A DNA stretch of 50,399 bases from the NCBI GenBank assembly GCA_030431775.1, contig JAUIHW010000003.1:173190-223588 (forward strand), given 5' to 3'. Shown here piece after piece: positions 8,109 to 15,429 of this stretch. Position 1 is the first letter of the stretch, and the number at the start of each line of letters is the position of its first letter. The notes beneath the pieces were generated by a model. That model was not told where the DNA came from, ran no database searches, and saw nothing but the letters and a program-made list of their open reading frames with translations. The DNA is from Gammaproteobacteria bacterium (lineage in GTDB: Bacteria; Pseudomonadota; Gammaproteobacteria; Pseudomonadales; JAUIET01). Position numbers and translations under genes: made by a program.

Positions 8109-9845
8109 TTACTGTGATGCCTGTGGTCGGTGACTCACCATGACGCCGGGCATGGCGCCTGTCGACTCACGGCCATCGAAAGTGACCTCTCCGTTAACAA
8201 TAGTTACCCGCACTGGCGCCGGATCGCGAGTCCAGCGCCAGGTGAAGCCACCCTTGCCATCGGGCACGTCTTCGGTTTTGTACTTGTCGCGCCGTTCGAT
8301 TTCGTCCAGCGAGAACACGGTGACATCGGCCCGCTGGCCGACTTTGAGAGTGCCGCGATCAGTAAAACCAAAATGCTCCGCCAGCTTGCCGGTTTGCGAA
8401 TACACCGCCTCTTCCATGCTCAGCTTGCCTTTACGCACGTAATCCGTATACAGCAGCATATTGTCGCCAGCGCCACAAAACATCTGGCCGTGTGCGCCGG
8501 AGTCATTGATATTACCTACAGCGTGGGGGTCTCGGGTTAAACGTACGATCATCTCATCGTCTTTCACCCACGGCGGCATGGAAACCGTGGAGCTCAGGCC
8601 GTTGCGGATAATCCACTCGGCCATAGCATCAGAGCCGTGCACGCCGCCCAGTTGCTCAGCGTACTCGCCCAGTGTGATGTTGCTGGGGCCGGTACCGTTT
8701 TCAGAATTGTCCAGAAGTATGGCCTGTGGCTGGCGGAAAAAACCCGTTTCAAGCGACTCATTGTCCCAGGAATGGCGGGCACGCTCTCGCCATTGCGGGT
8801 CAGCCAGTAAGGCCAGCTTTTGTTCATCGGTTTCTGCGGTGACCACCTCGTGCCAGACATAATCGTTAGATTGGGCAAACAGCAGGGAGTGACGAACGCT
8901 GGCCGTCACGGTAATGGGCACGTGCGCGTAACCCGTCCAGAAGTCGCGGCCTTCTTCCGCAAAACGTTCGTGCAGTTCCAATAAGGGTTGCTGTATTCCA
9001 TAATCACGCTGCCACTGCAGCGTAGGAACACCGCCCCATTGCAAACGTATGGGCAAACCCTCGGTCAGGCGTGCCAGCCGCTGCATGGAATCTGCCGCTG
9101 TGAAGCGCATCAGGCTGTCAACAACCACCTGAACCGTGGCCCCGGGGTATGCGGCCATCACCTCGAACAGGGCGGAGAACTCAGCGTCGTCGGCCAGCAG
9201 TGAGGGAACCGGGCGGTCTTCTCCGTCATGATCCATCAGGTTGGTGCTCATACCCAGCGCTCCGGCGCATAAAGCGTCGTCCAGCAAACGGGCCATCCGG
9301 CTCGTTTCTTCAGGGGTTGCAGCCCGTTCCCAGGCATCCATACCCATCACCGCCAGCCGCAGAGCAATGTGGCCAACGAACGTGCCGTAATTGGTTGGAA
9401 CCTTAACCTGCTCCTGCATGGCCGCGCTGTACTCAGACCACGTGCGCCAGCTCCACGGCAGCTTGCTGAAAAATGGTGCTTCCGGAATGTCTTCAAAGAA
9501 GGAGAAAATTTTGACCACCTCGGCCTGTACTGCCGGGTCATCATGCAATGGCGCCAGTGCAAAGCCGCAGTTGCCCATGACAACCGTCGTCACCCCACAA
9601 CCCGGCAATGGTTCCAGGTCAGGTTGCCACCACATCGTGCCATCAAAATGGGTGTGGCTTTCAATCAGACCAGGAGTCACGTAACAACCCTCTGCATCTA
9701 AGCAGGTTTCACCGGGCTGTTGTTCAAGCCCCGATGCGACCTCGGTTATCAGCCCGTCGCTGAGCCGCACATCGGCCTGAAAGCCCTTTGCACCAGTGCC
9801 ATCGATCACCGTACCGTTCTGAATCATTATGCTGCTTGCCTGCAT
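8109..9845 (-). CDS. N-acyl-D-amino-acid deacylase family amidohydrolase
   Basis: This 578-aa protein begins with the small beta-sandwich common to amidohydrolases (MIQNGTVIDGTGAKGF). The metal-binding HxHxD follows as SHTHFDGT (H64, H66, D68). The C-terminal strand set includes DRGTLKVGQRADVTVFSLDE and PAPVRVTIVNGEV. Length and layout fit the D-aminoacylase/dihydroorotase-like branch (Amidohydro_3), which hydrolyses N-acyl or cyclic amide bonds using zinc. The substrate is not known. Annotation as D-aminoacylase is often applied loosely in this branch. It is probably first in a leftward cluster with aldehyde dehydrogenase and monooxygenase, with 138-225 bp gaps rather than tight coupling. 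Part of its 3' end exists as a second, broken copy at 6332-6428. Confidence 0.88.
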   Translation of the reverse strand: MQASSIMIQNGTVIDGTGAKGFQADVRLSDGLITEVASGLEQQPGETCLDAEGCYVTPGLIESHTHFDGTMWWQPDLEPLPGCGVTTVVMGNCGFALAPLHDDPAVQAEVVKIFSFFEDIPEAPFFSKLPWSWRTWSEYSAAMQEQVKVPTNYGTFVGHIALRLAVMGMDAWERAATPEETSRMARLLDDALCAGALGMSTNLMDHDGEDRPVPSLLADDAEFSALFEVMAAYPGATVQVVVDSLMRFTAADSMQRLARLTEGLPIRLQWGGVPTLQWQRDYGIQQPLLELHERFAEEGRDFWTGYAHVPITVTASVRHSLLFAQSNDYVWHEVVTAETDEQKLALLADPQWRERARHSWDNESLETGFFRQPQAILLDNSENGTGPSNITLGEYAEQLGGVHGSDAMAEWIIRNGLSSTVSMPPWVKDDEMIVRLTRDPHAVGNINDSGAHGQMFCGAGDNMLLYTDYVRKGKLSMEEAVYSQTGKLAEHFGFTDRGTLKVGQRADVTVFSLDEIERRDKYKTEDVPDGKGGFTWRWTRDPAPVRVTIVNGEVTFDGRESTGAMPGVMVSHRPQASQ

Positions 9846-10066
9846 TTACTCGCTTAATCCCGTTTATTGCGCCGATTCTATCCCGTGGCGCATAACCTGG
9901 TCTGCAATTGTGAAAGAAAAGTATGAATTGGAAGGACATATGAGCAACTCATGTGTGGAGTATGCACACTTTTTACACCTATAGCGGCATTTGTTGGGAC
10001 GGGTCGCCATATTTGCTGGCGGGCATTGAAGGTAAAATCAGGCCTCCAAAATAGTTGGTAGCGCCC

Positions 10067-11455
10067 TTGAAAAGAATTGCCCTTGTATTCGTCGTTGCCG
10101 CCTTGTCGGCGTGCAGTGGCGGCGGTGGCTCTGGCGACACACCCGCCACGCCGGAACCCACACCACCTCCGACTATGATGGACCCCTGCGACGCAGAATT
10201 GCGCGGCCTGATCTGGGAAGACATTGATGCTGATGGAGTGCGCGCTACGGGTGAGCTTATCCTGGAGGGAGTTCAGCTCAGTCTGCTCGACGATATCGAG
10301 CAATCAGTAGATACCGGCGCCAGCACCGTTGATGGCTATGCATTCACGGGACTCTGCGCAGGCTCATACCGACTGCAAGTGATAACAGCGTCCAATCAAA
10401 CCGTCACGCTGCAAAACGTTGGCAGTGATGACGCTATCGACAGCGATATTGACCCGATCAGCGGCCAGACTGAATTGATTCCACTCGGCGAGAGCGATGT
10501 ACTGACGACCACAGACGCCGGTCTGTTCAACCCGCAAACACGTGACAGCGACAATGACGGGGTGGCGGACGTTGATGACGCCTTCCCCGACGATCCGGCT
10601 GAAACTGTTGATACCGACAGCGACGGCACCGGTGACAATAGCGACGCATTTCCAGCCGACCCCAACGAGCAACTGGATTCAGACAATGACGGTGTGGGCG
10701 ACAACGCAGACCCATCACCGCAGCCGATGGCGCAAGGTGTGTTTCCTGCGAATTTTTCAGCACTGTATGCCGCCGGTGACAGCGTGACCACAGACCGCCC
10801 GCTGTTCAATTGGGGAGACCACTACGCGCAAAAAATCGCAGATGCGTTGGGGCTGACGCTCAACAACGAGGCACGCGGTGGCTGGGTACTGAAAGAAATT
10901 CTGAACGGCCGCGGTGGGCTCAATCAGCTGGATGCCTTGTATGGTGTACCAAGAGTTGCCGACCCCAATGCCTTGCACATTGTTTATGGCGGCTACAACG
11001 ATGTGTTTTTCCGACCAGACCCCTTCCGCTATGATGTTGTCAACGAATCGGCCGAGAGCCTTCGGTCCGTGTTGCTGGAAATTGCCAATGCGGGCGGACG
11101 CTTTGTGCTGGTGCCTCTGTTGTATGATACTGGGAGGCAAATTTCCAGCGACGCCGACGGCATTCGCGCTCAACTGCGCCAGCGAACCATCGACTTTAAT
11201 ACTGCAGCACTGATAGTGATCAGCGATGTAGTGATGGCGACGGATATGAGCATTCTCAGCTATGACGTGTTCACCGACGTCGAGGATATCTATGCTAACC
11301 CGGCAAGCAATGGCTTCACTAATTTAACGACCGCTTGCGGTGATTCGCGGGCCAACTGCGTTGGCTTTTTCTGGTGGGACGATGCACATCCGGGCGACGA
11401 CGTTCATCAGATTATCGCCGACGGTATCCTGCAGGTGCTGATAGACGCTCGTTAG
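10067..11455 (+). CDS. Lipoprotein with SdrD-B-like domain, calcium-binding repeats and SGNH hydrolase domain
   Basis: There is no ATG near the start. TTG 10067 gives MKRIALVFVVAALSAC, a textbook lipoprotein signal with the lipobox cysteine at 16. TTG 10055 in the same frame, directly after a stop, is the alternative. A Gly/Ser/Pro linker follows. Next is an SdrD-B/CnaB-like domain (about 45-155; GLIWEDIDADGV, FTGLCAGSYRL). Three thrombospondin-3-type repeats (DSDNDGVADVDDAFPDDPAE and two more) come at about 160-220. The C-terminal SGNH/GDSL hydrolase has GDS (about 237), GGYND (about 310) and DDAHP (about 440). I infer a surface-attached esterase or lipase. The substrate is unknown. It diverges from the amidohydrolase across a 220-bp gap. 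Confidence 0.85.
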   Translation: MKRIALVFVVAALSACSGGGGSGDTPATPEPTPPPTMMDPCDAELRGLIWEDIDADGVRATGELILEGVQLSLLDDIEQSVDTGASTVDGYAFTGLCAGSYRLQVITASNQTVTLQNVGSDDAIDSDIDPISGQTELIPLGESDVLTTTDAGLFNPQTRDSDNDGVADVDDAFPDDPAETVDTDSDGTGDNSDAFPADPNEQLDSDNDGVGDNADPSPQPMAQGVFPANFSALYAAGDSVTTDRPLFNWGDHYAQKIADALGLTLNNEARGGWVLKEILNGRGGLNQLDALYGVPRVADPNALHIVYGGYNDVFFRPDPFRYDVVNESAESLRSVLLEIANAGGRFVLVPLLYDTGRQISSDADGIRAQLRQRTIDFNTAALIVISDVVMATDMSILSYDVFTDVEDIYANPASNGFTNLTTACGDSRANCVGFFWWDDAHPGDDVHQIIADGILQVLIDAR

Positions 11456-11715
11456 CGCGCAAACACTTTCTGCAGCAGTTCCGTTGTGCGCTTCGCGGGG
11501 TTCTCGCGAAAGGCGGCCTCATTCATCTTTTGCTTCAGGTCTGTGAGCCCATCGGCCATACCCACTTTGTCCAGCCATTTCTTCGCCGTACGCAAACTCT
11601 TGGGGAGCGTAATTCGAACCGCGTCATCGGCTGACAAACCGCCACTAGTACCGAGTCGGGTTACCACATTATCCGTGCCAACTTTAAGCGCGTCTTTCAA
11701 ACCCTCGCAGTGCCG
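11452..11715 (-). pseudogene. DUF4197 protein remnant, 5'-truncated and internally deleted
   Basis: The frame reads EGLKDALKVGTDNVVTRLG, then LPKSLRTAKKWLDKVG and MNEAAF, then directly RENPAKRTTELLQKVFAR and stop. The first parts correspond to the middle of DUF4197 proteins. The last part corresponds to their extreme C-terminus (family type REDPAxRTTDLLKKVFG). About a hundred residues between them are missing, in frame. Upstream, an in-frame TAG (11716-11718) and foreign transposase sequence replace the N-terminal half and signal peptide. A short TTG-initiated product (from 11700) is possible but would lack most of the fold. Its end overlaps the SGNH lipoprotein stop by 4 bases, tail to tail. 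Confidence 0.7.
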
Positions 11716-11886
11716 CTACGTCAGTGGGTGATCTGCCTCCCATTCCCATTGCGCATTCTGTTTGCCGCCCACCCCGAAGCCATGAGCAAGGTTCTAGGCA
11801 TCGTGTACCGAGCGATTTCGACTCAATTGATCTATAAAGCTTATGTAGGCGCGTCTTGTCGAACCAGAGACCAATTGGTTAAATGA
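11701..11886 (+). mobile_element. IS91-family transposase fragment
   Basis: The plus-strand frame reads VPLRQWVICLPFPLRILFAA, then HPEAMSKVLGIVYRAISTQL, then loses similarity and stops at 11884-11886. PLRQWVxxLPxxLRxLxAxxPE is a signature stretch of IS91/ISCR-type rolling-circle transposases. It lies between the zinc-binding N-terminus and the HUH catalytic core. Neither of those flanking parts is present, so this is a scrap of about 45 recognisable codons. It abuts the truncated DUF4197 remnant, implying that IS activity destroyed that gene. The next 300 bp (11887-12188) hold only an AT-rich stretch with several AATTGAAAA-like words. Confidence 0.65.
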
Positions 11887-12188
11887 AGCTACTTGCAGCA
11901 AAATTTTTTTTGATTAATTCAACTTCCTTTACCAATTTGATTTTTCCCGCCTGTCGCGGTACGGACACCAACACGACTCGAGTATCAGAAAGCGCTGTTA
12001 CTATTCGCTGCCTTATTGCTCTGGGACACACCATAATTCTCGACGACTACCTGAAAGCAAACTACTAAGCTAATTGAAAATTTCATTATGACCAATTGAA
12101 AATGAATATTTGGCTGATTGAAAACGAATTGAGTCGCAGGCTCTGGCCGCAGGCCTTGAGCAGCCAATGCTGGGCTAAACTGGAAGTG

Positions 12189-12235
12189 TGGTGGGTCCGG
12201 ACAGACTCGAACTGTCGACCTGCCGATTATGAGTC
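12189..12235 (-). repeat. Distal attachment-site copy (tRNA-Met 3' fragment)
   Basis: These 47 bases are identical to 19601-19647. On the minus strand they run from the anticodon loop through the T-arm and acceptor stem to CCA. The identity stops sharply at both ends, and the sequence beyond 12235 does not restore a tRNA. This is the att copy made by integration. Confidence 0.9.
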
Positions 12236-12293
12236 CGTTGTATTCTGTACCCTCCAATACTGTACAATTGATTACAATAACTAACTCCGCAAC

Positions 12294-12407
12294 TTATGCT
12301 TCTGGCCATTTTGTGGTTGGTTGGCAATTGTTGTCTCTTTTTGCCGCTGAGTGCCCCACCAGTGCCCCAAGCAATATCTCATCGACTTTGCAATTGGAAT
12401 GGTTCTC
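12294..12407 (-). pseudogene. Possible recombinase C-terminal relic
   Basis: A minus-strand frame of 37 codons reads KVDEILLGALVGHSAAKRDN, then NCQPTTKWPEA and stop. It lies next to the distal att copy, where island integrases often sit. The GALVGHS phrase resembles integrase tails only loosely. The rest of 12236-12742 holds no gene I can support. Confidence 0.2.
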
Positions 12408-12713
12408 TCAGCTGAGTTTGAGGACACCACTTAATAGACCATTCCATTCACAACAGGATCGTTTATTTATATTGTTAACTGCTGACGACTGCCGTTGTGT
12501 ACTATGATCGTGGGTAGTCCAGTTTAGACAAGAGAGCGCATCAAATTGAACAAATTAGCCATGCGGCGAAAGATGCATTACGATAACCGAGCGAGATTAC
12601 AATCCTGATGAGATGAAGTGTCTCTTGAATCAGACCGCTAGAAGTCTAAAATTCTTTGGCGACGCACAACGCTGTCGCAACTTATCTTCTCACTCTCAAG
12701 CAAAGAATGATGA

Positions 12714-12729
12714 GTGCAATTAATTGCAC
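12714..12729. promoter_or_regulatory. 16-bp perfect palindrome before the 95-aa gene
   Basis: GTGCAATTAATTGCAC is perfectly palindromic and ends one base before the AGGAG ribosome site of the gene at 12743. Its 14-bp core TGCAATTAATTGCA recurs at 17527-17540. The position would let a bound protein block transcription or translation start. It is an operator candidate for an island-encoded regulator. Confidence 0.45.
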
Positions 12730-12742
12730 AGGAGAATCGGTA

Positions 12743-13030
12743 ATGGATATAGTTTCGTACTGGCAGGGCCATGAAGAGTTTTACTTCGACGACGGATTGA
12801 CACTTATTTTCGGCCGCTACAACCATAAGAACGAACATGATGGCGGCGAAAAGGCGCTAGGAGTACATTGGGGCGATTACCCACAGTCGCGTGGCAAACT
12901 AACGCCTTGCGTTATACCTGCCACAACGAGAGGGGCAATATTGTCGGGATTGCTTAATCAAGCTGTAATCAGTGGAAACTCTAAGAGTGTGCGAAATGTT
13001 ATGAGAGCAATCGATTTCTTTAATGACTGA
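12743..13030 (+). CDS. Uncharacterised 95-aa island protein
   Basis: ATG 12743 is preceded by AGGAG at eight bases. The frame stays open further upstream, but without such a site. The product begins MDIVSYWQGHEEFYFDDGLT and is a small soluble protein, acidic and aromatic in its first third. It ends AVISGNSKSVRNVMRAIDFF. I recognise no family, signal peptide or membrane segment. It lies 51 bp before the GIY-YIG nuclease gene in the same direction, so the two may form a pair. A perfect palindrome overlaps its leader. Confidence 0.6.
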   Translation: MDIVSYWQGHEEFYFDDGLTLIFGRYNHKNEHDGGEKALGVHWGDYPQSRGKLTPCVIPATTRGAILSGLLNQAVISGNSKSVRNVMRAIDFFND

Positions 13031-13081
13031 GTGCACGAGTCCTAAAAATTGGCTAGCTGACATCCAGTAGAAAAGCAGATT

Positions 13082-13453
13082 GTGAATAGGGAATCTGAAG
13101 ACATTGAACGGTTATTTGCTATGCTATTGGCAAGTGAGGCAAAGGTGTTTCCGCCACTGAGACAAGGGCTTGAAGCTTCAACAAAGAAAGGTATTTACAT
13201 AATTGAAAACAGTAAAGGCATTGTGTTGCATGTGGGTAATACGCCAAGAGCTAAGAATGGGATTTATCAACGATTAAAGAACCACCTTTCTGGTTCTTCT
13301 TCCTTCACTCGCAGTTACTTTGGGGGCAAGGGCGCTAAACTGCGTAGCAATTGCACTTATAGATATATTGAAGTTGCTAGCGCCAGAAAGCGGGCGCTCT
13401 TAGAGTGCTATGCGATCGGTAAATTGTGCCCCAAACACCTGGGGTTGGGCTGA
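13082..13453 (+). CDS. GIY-YIG family small nuclease
   Basis: This 123-aa protein has KKGIYIIENS (GIY at 37-39) and LHVGNTPRA in place of YIG (HVG at 50-52). A helix with the conserved Arg follows (IYQRLKNHLSG). The catalytic Glu candidate is E108 in ALLECYAIGKLCPKHLG. It is a single-domain member with no DNA-binding extension. GIY-YIG enzymes cut DNA in repair, homing or restriction. The start is GTG 13082, with no strong ribosome site; ATG 13121 is an alternative. It follows the 95-aa orphan and is convergent with vsr. The YIG tyrosine is replaced by His, seen in divergent members. The role is unknown. Confidence 0.75.
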   Translation: MNRESEDIERLFAMLLASEAKVFPPLRQGLEASTKKGIYIIENSKGIVLHVGNTPRAKNGIYQRLKNHLSGSSSFTRSYFGGKGAKLRSNCTYRYIEVASARKRALLECYAIGKLCPKHLGLG

Positions 13454-13700
13454 TATCACATTTCTTGGCACCGTCGTGCGAATTATCCACACCACTTGAG
13501 GATGGTTAAAGTGCCATTTAGCTGTATTAGTTTATACCTGATCTGACAAACAGCATCATATCAGGTCTCGCGCTATTAACCCCCAATACCTAAATGCGGT
13601 AACTGGTCATGGGAGGGCTTGCGCAGTTAAAAATAAGTGGGGACGTTTTCTACCAAAGCCGCCTTTGTGAGGCAATTCCTTGATACTCCTTAACCTTGAC

Positions 13701-13729
13701 CCCATAAACTAGATTACAACATTTATGGG
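13701..13729. repeat. Inverted repeat in the gap between GIY-YIG gene and vsr
   Basis: CCCATAAA (13701-13708) and TTTATGGG (13722-13729) are perfectly inverted around 13 bases. The gap 13454-13808 (355 bp) lies between two convergent genes, so this hairpin could help end transcription, but no T-run follows. Another pair in the gap, ACCTGAT and ATCAGGT near 13536-13566, is weaker. I see no gene here. Confidence 0.35.
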
Positions 13730-13808
13730 ATTCCCATTTAGTCTTTCCACTTGCTAGGCCTCATTTCAGCAGATTGGGTAAATGACCAAGATTTACGGGC
13801 ATTACCAG

Positions 13809-14315
13809 CTACTTTCGCGAAAAAGATGCATTTCGCTCTTCATACTTGACCCAGTTCTCAACCCTTACAATTAACTTCTCAAAATCTACTCTCTTTTTGC
13901 CTTTAAGCGTACACTCCCAAATCTTCAGCATCCACCAACCTTGTTCTTTAAGCAGGCGCTCATTTCTTTGGTCATTTACTACATTCCTCGCCAATTTTGA
14001 CCTCCAGAACTCGGGTCGAGAGGTTGGCCACTTGAACAGATGGCATTTGTGGCAATGCCAAAAACAGCCATGTACGAATATAACTGCACCAAATTCTGGA
14101 ACTACAAAATCCGGTTTCCCAGGCAGCGTATTGTCATGTGTACGAAATTGAAATCCTCGCTCGAGAAGTGCCTGTGCTATCTTGAGCTCAGGTTTTGTAT
14201 TTTTGCTTTTGATATTTGACATGCAGCGACTGCGTTGCTCTGGCGTTAAAACATCTGTCGATGCCTTCTCAGAAAGGCAGAGCTCATTCTGCTTATTAAG
14301 AATCTTCGGGCTCAC
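13809..14315 (-). CDS. vsr: Very short patch repair endonuclease Vsr
   Basis: This 168-aa protein begins its conserved part with LTPEQRSRCMSNIKSKNTKP. Next come GKPDFVVPEFGAVIFVHGCF (catalytic Asp D69) and WHCHKCHLFKWPTSRPEFW. It closes with QGWWMLKIWECTLKGKKR, closely following E. coli Vsr. The enzyme nicks next to T:G mismatches made when 5-methylcytosine deaminates, protecting sites modified by its partner methyltransferase. The start is GTG 14315, inside the nuclease gene (20-base overlap), so it is translated from the same transcript. About 20 extra N-terminal residues precede the conserved core; ATG at codon 32 is probably too late. Confidence 0.95.
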   Translation of the reverse strand: MSPKILNKQNELCLSEKASTDVLTPEQRSRCMSNIKSKNTKPELKIAQALLERGFQFRTHDNTLPGKPDFVVPEFGAVIFVHGCFWHCHKCHLFKWPTSRPEFWRSKLARNVVNDQRNERLLKEQGWWMLKIWECTLKGKKRVDFEKLIVRVENWVKYEERNASFSRK

Positions 14316-15429
14316 TTAAATCGATTACCCTTTCTATATCAAATGGGAGAATTGATGGATCAATCGAAATTCCATCAGACCGGATGCCAGTCGGTAATGA
14401 TTCTAGCAATTCTAAGGCCGACTTCAGGTGCGGACCAACATTCTCCGCAACTCGAAAACTTCCTAGAATATCGCCGATATTGTACAAACGATACAGATCG
14501 TAAGGGATTTGCCCACGGACCATTTCAAATAATTCAGCATATGATATGTGGATTCTATTTTTAAAATCCCCCGATGTTGATTTTGCGTCGATCACTCGCA
14601 ATACACTTCCATCTTTATCAAGTATCTTAAAATCATACGGTGCTACTGCATCGTTGTCCGCAACCCATAAATAATCACCGAAATGCCCAGCTCCAACCTG
14701 GTCTTCAAGCCATGCGTTAAGAAGTTCTTCGCCAAGTCGCCCATTACGTTCGGCATTACGTTTAGCACGTTGTAACTCATCATGACTTATACCCCTGGTT
14801 CTACGACGATGTTGCAGTTTTCTTACGCCCTCGATGCCACCTTGGACGGCGTCCTCTAATGCTTCCCGATCAATAAAATCGAGAACTGGGTGATCATCTG
14901 GTAAAGTTAGTGGCTCAATTATCGCAGGAAGCTCGGCTTCCCTAAGAACAATAAGAGCTTTTCGGCCGCTGAACTCTTTGCCAAAGGCGCTCATGAATGC
15001 CCGAAACAGGCCCTCATCTTCCTCGCTTTTTTTAGAAATAAAGAACATCTTGGCAATCGATGGAGCATCGTTGCCAACAAGTTCCATCAATACCAGATCA
15101 TCCTTCTCGAGGCTGTCATAGCGCCCTTCCTCTTCGATCGGATTCCGTATAAATTCACCGTTCAGGCGAATATTTTTTGCCTGTAAAAGAATTTTTCTCA
15201 GTTGACTGTGCAGCCCCGCCCTTCCAGGCCCATAGATATGCAACTGCACAGGTAAACTCTCGTTTCCTGTTGCGAGCCTGTTCCTCAAATTCGGATATAA
15301 CTCATCGAGGAATACAGCCTTGTCGAGATTGATCGCTTTTTGCTTTGACCCTTGGGTATTTCTGAATTGGTGTTCGAAGATCGTTAGATCAGACGCTGAC
15401 AGCCTCTTCAACAAAAGATTCTGCTTCAA
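14296..15429 (-). CDS. Probable restriction endonuclease, DUF3883-like PD-(D/E)xK fold
   Basis: This 377-aa protein has an N-terminal half (1-200) I do not recognise, with HIYGPGRAGLHSQLRK and a repeated acidic pattern. The C-terminal part (about 228-320) reads NGRLGEELLNAWLED, APYDFKILDKDG, VLRVIDAKSTSG and HISYAELFEM. This fits the NOV-C/DUF3883 nuclease core with D266 and the D281-x-K283 pair as PD-(D/E)xK residues. It overlaps the methyltransferase gene by 41 bases and vsr by 20. This is the position expected for the cutting enzyme of a type II restriction-modification set. Specificity is unknown. The nuclease call is inference from motifs and context. Confidence 0.65.
   Translation of the reverse strand: MKQNLLLKRLSASDLTIFEHQFRNTQGSKQKAINLDKAVFLDELYPNLRNRLATGNESLPVQLHIYGPGRAGLHSQLRKILLQAKNIRLNGEFIRNPIEEEGRYDSLEKDDLVLMELVGNDAPSIAKMFFISKKSEEDEGLFRAFMSAFGKEFSGRKALIVLREAELPAIIEPLTLPDDHPVLDFIDREALEDAVQGGIEGVRKLQHRRRTRGISHDELQRAKRNAERNGRLGEELLNAWLEDQVGAGHFGDYLWVADNDAVAPYDFKILDKDGSVLRVIDAKSTSGDFKNRIHISYAELFEMVRGQIPYDLYRLYNIGDILGSFRVAENVGPHLKSALELLESLPTGIRSDGISIDPSILPFDIERVIDLSEPEDS

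Noticed and set aside
9940-9984. 14-codon frame (MSNSCVEYAHFLHL) with a strong GGAAGGA ribosome site upstream of the SGNH lipoprotein gene
   Set aside because: Too short to support as a gene without conservation data. It could be a leader peptide, but nothing links it to regulation of the next gene.
11883-12068. 61-codon rightward frame next to the IS91 scrap
   Set aside because: No ribosome site, biased AT-rich composition and no recognisable motif. It continues directly from transposase debris.
12096-12284. 62-codon rightward frame across the distal att copy
   Set aside because: Nearly half of it is the translated tRNA fragment, so it is a product of the att sequence rather than a gene.
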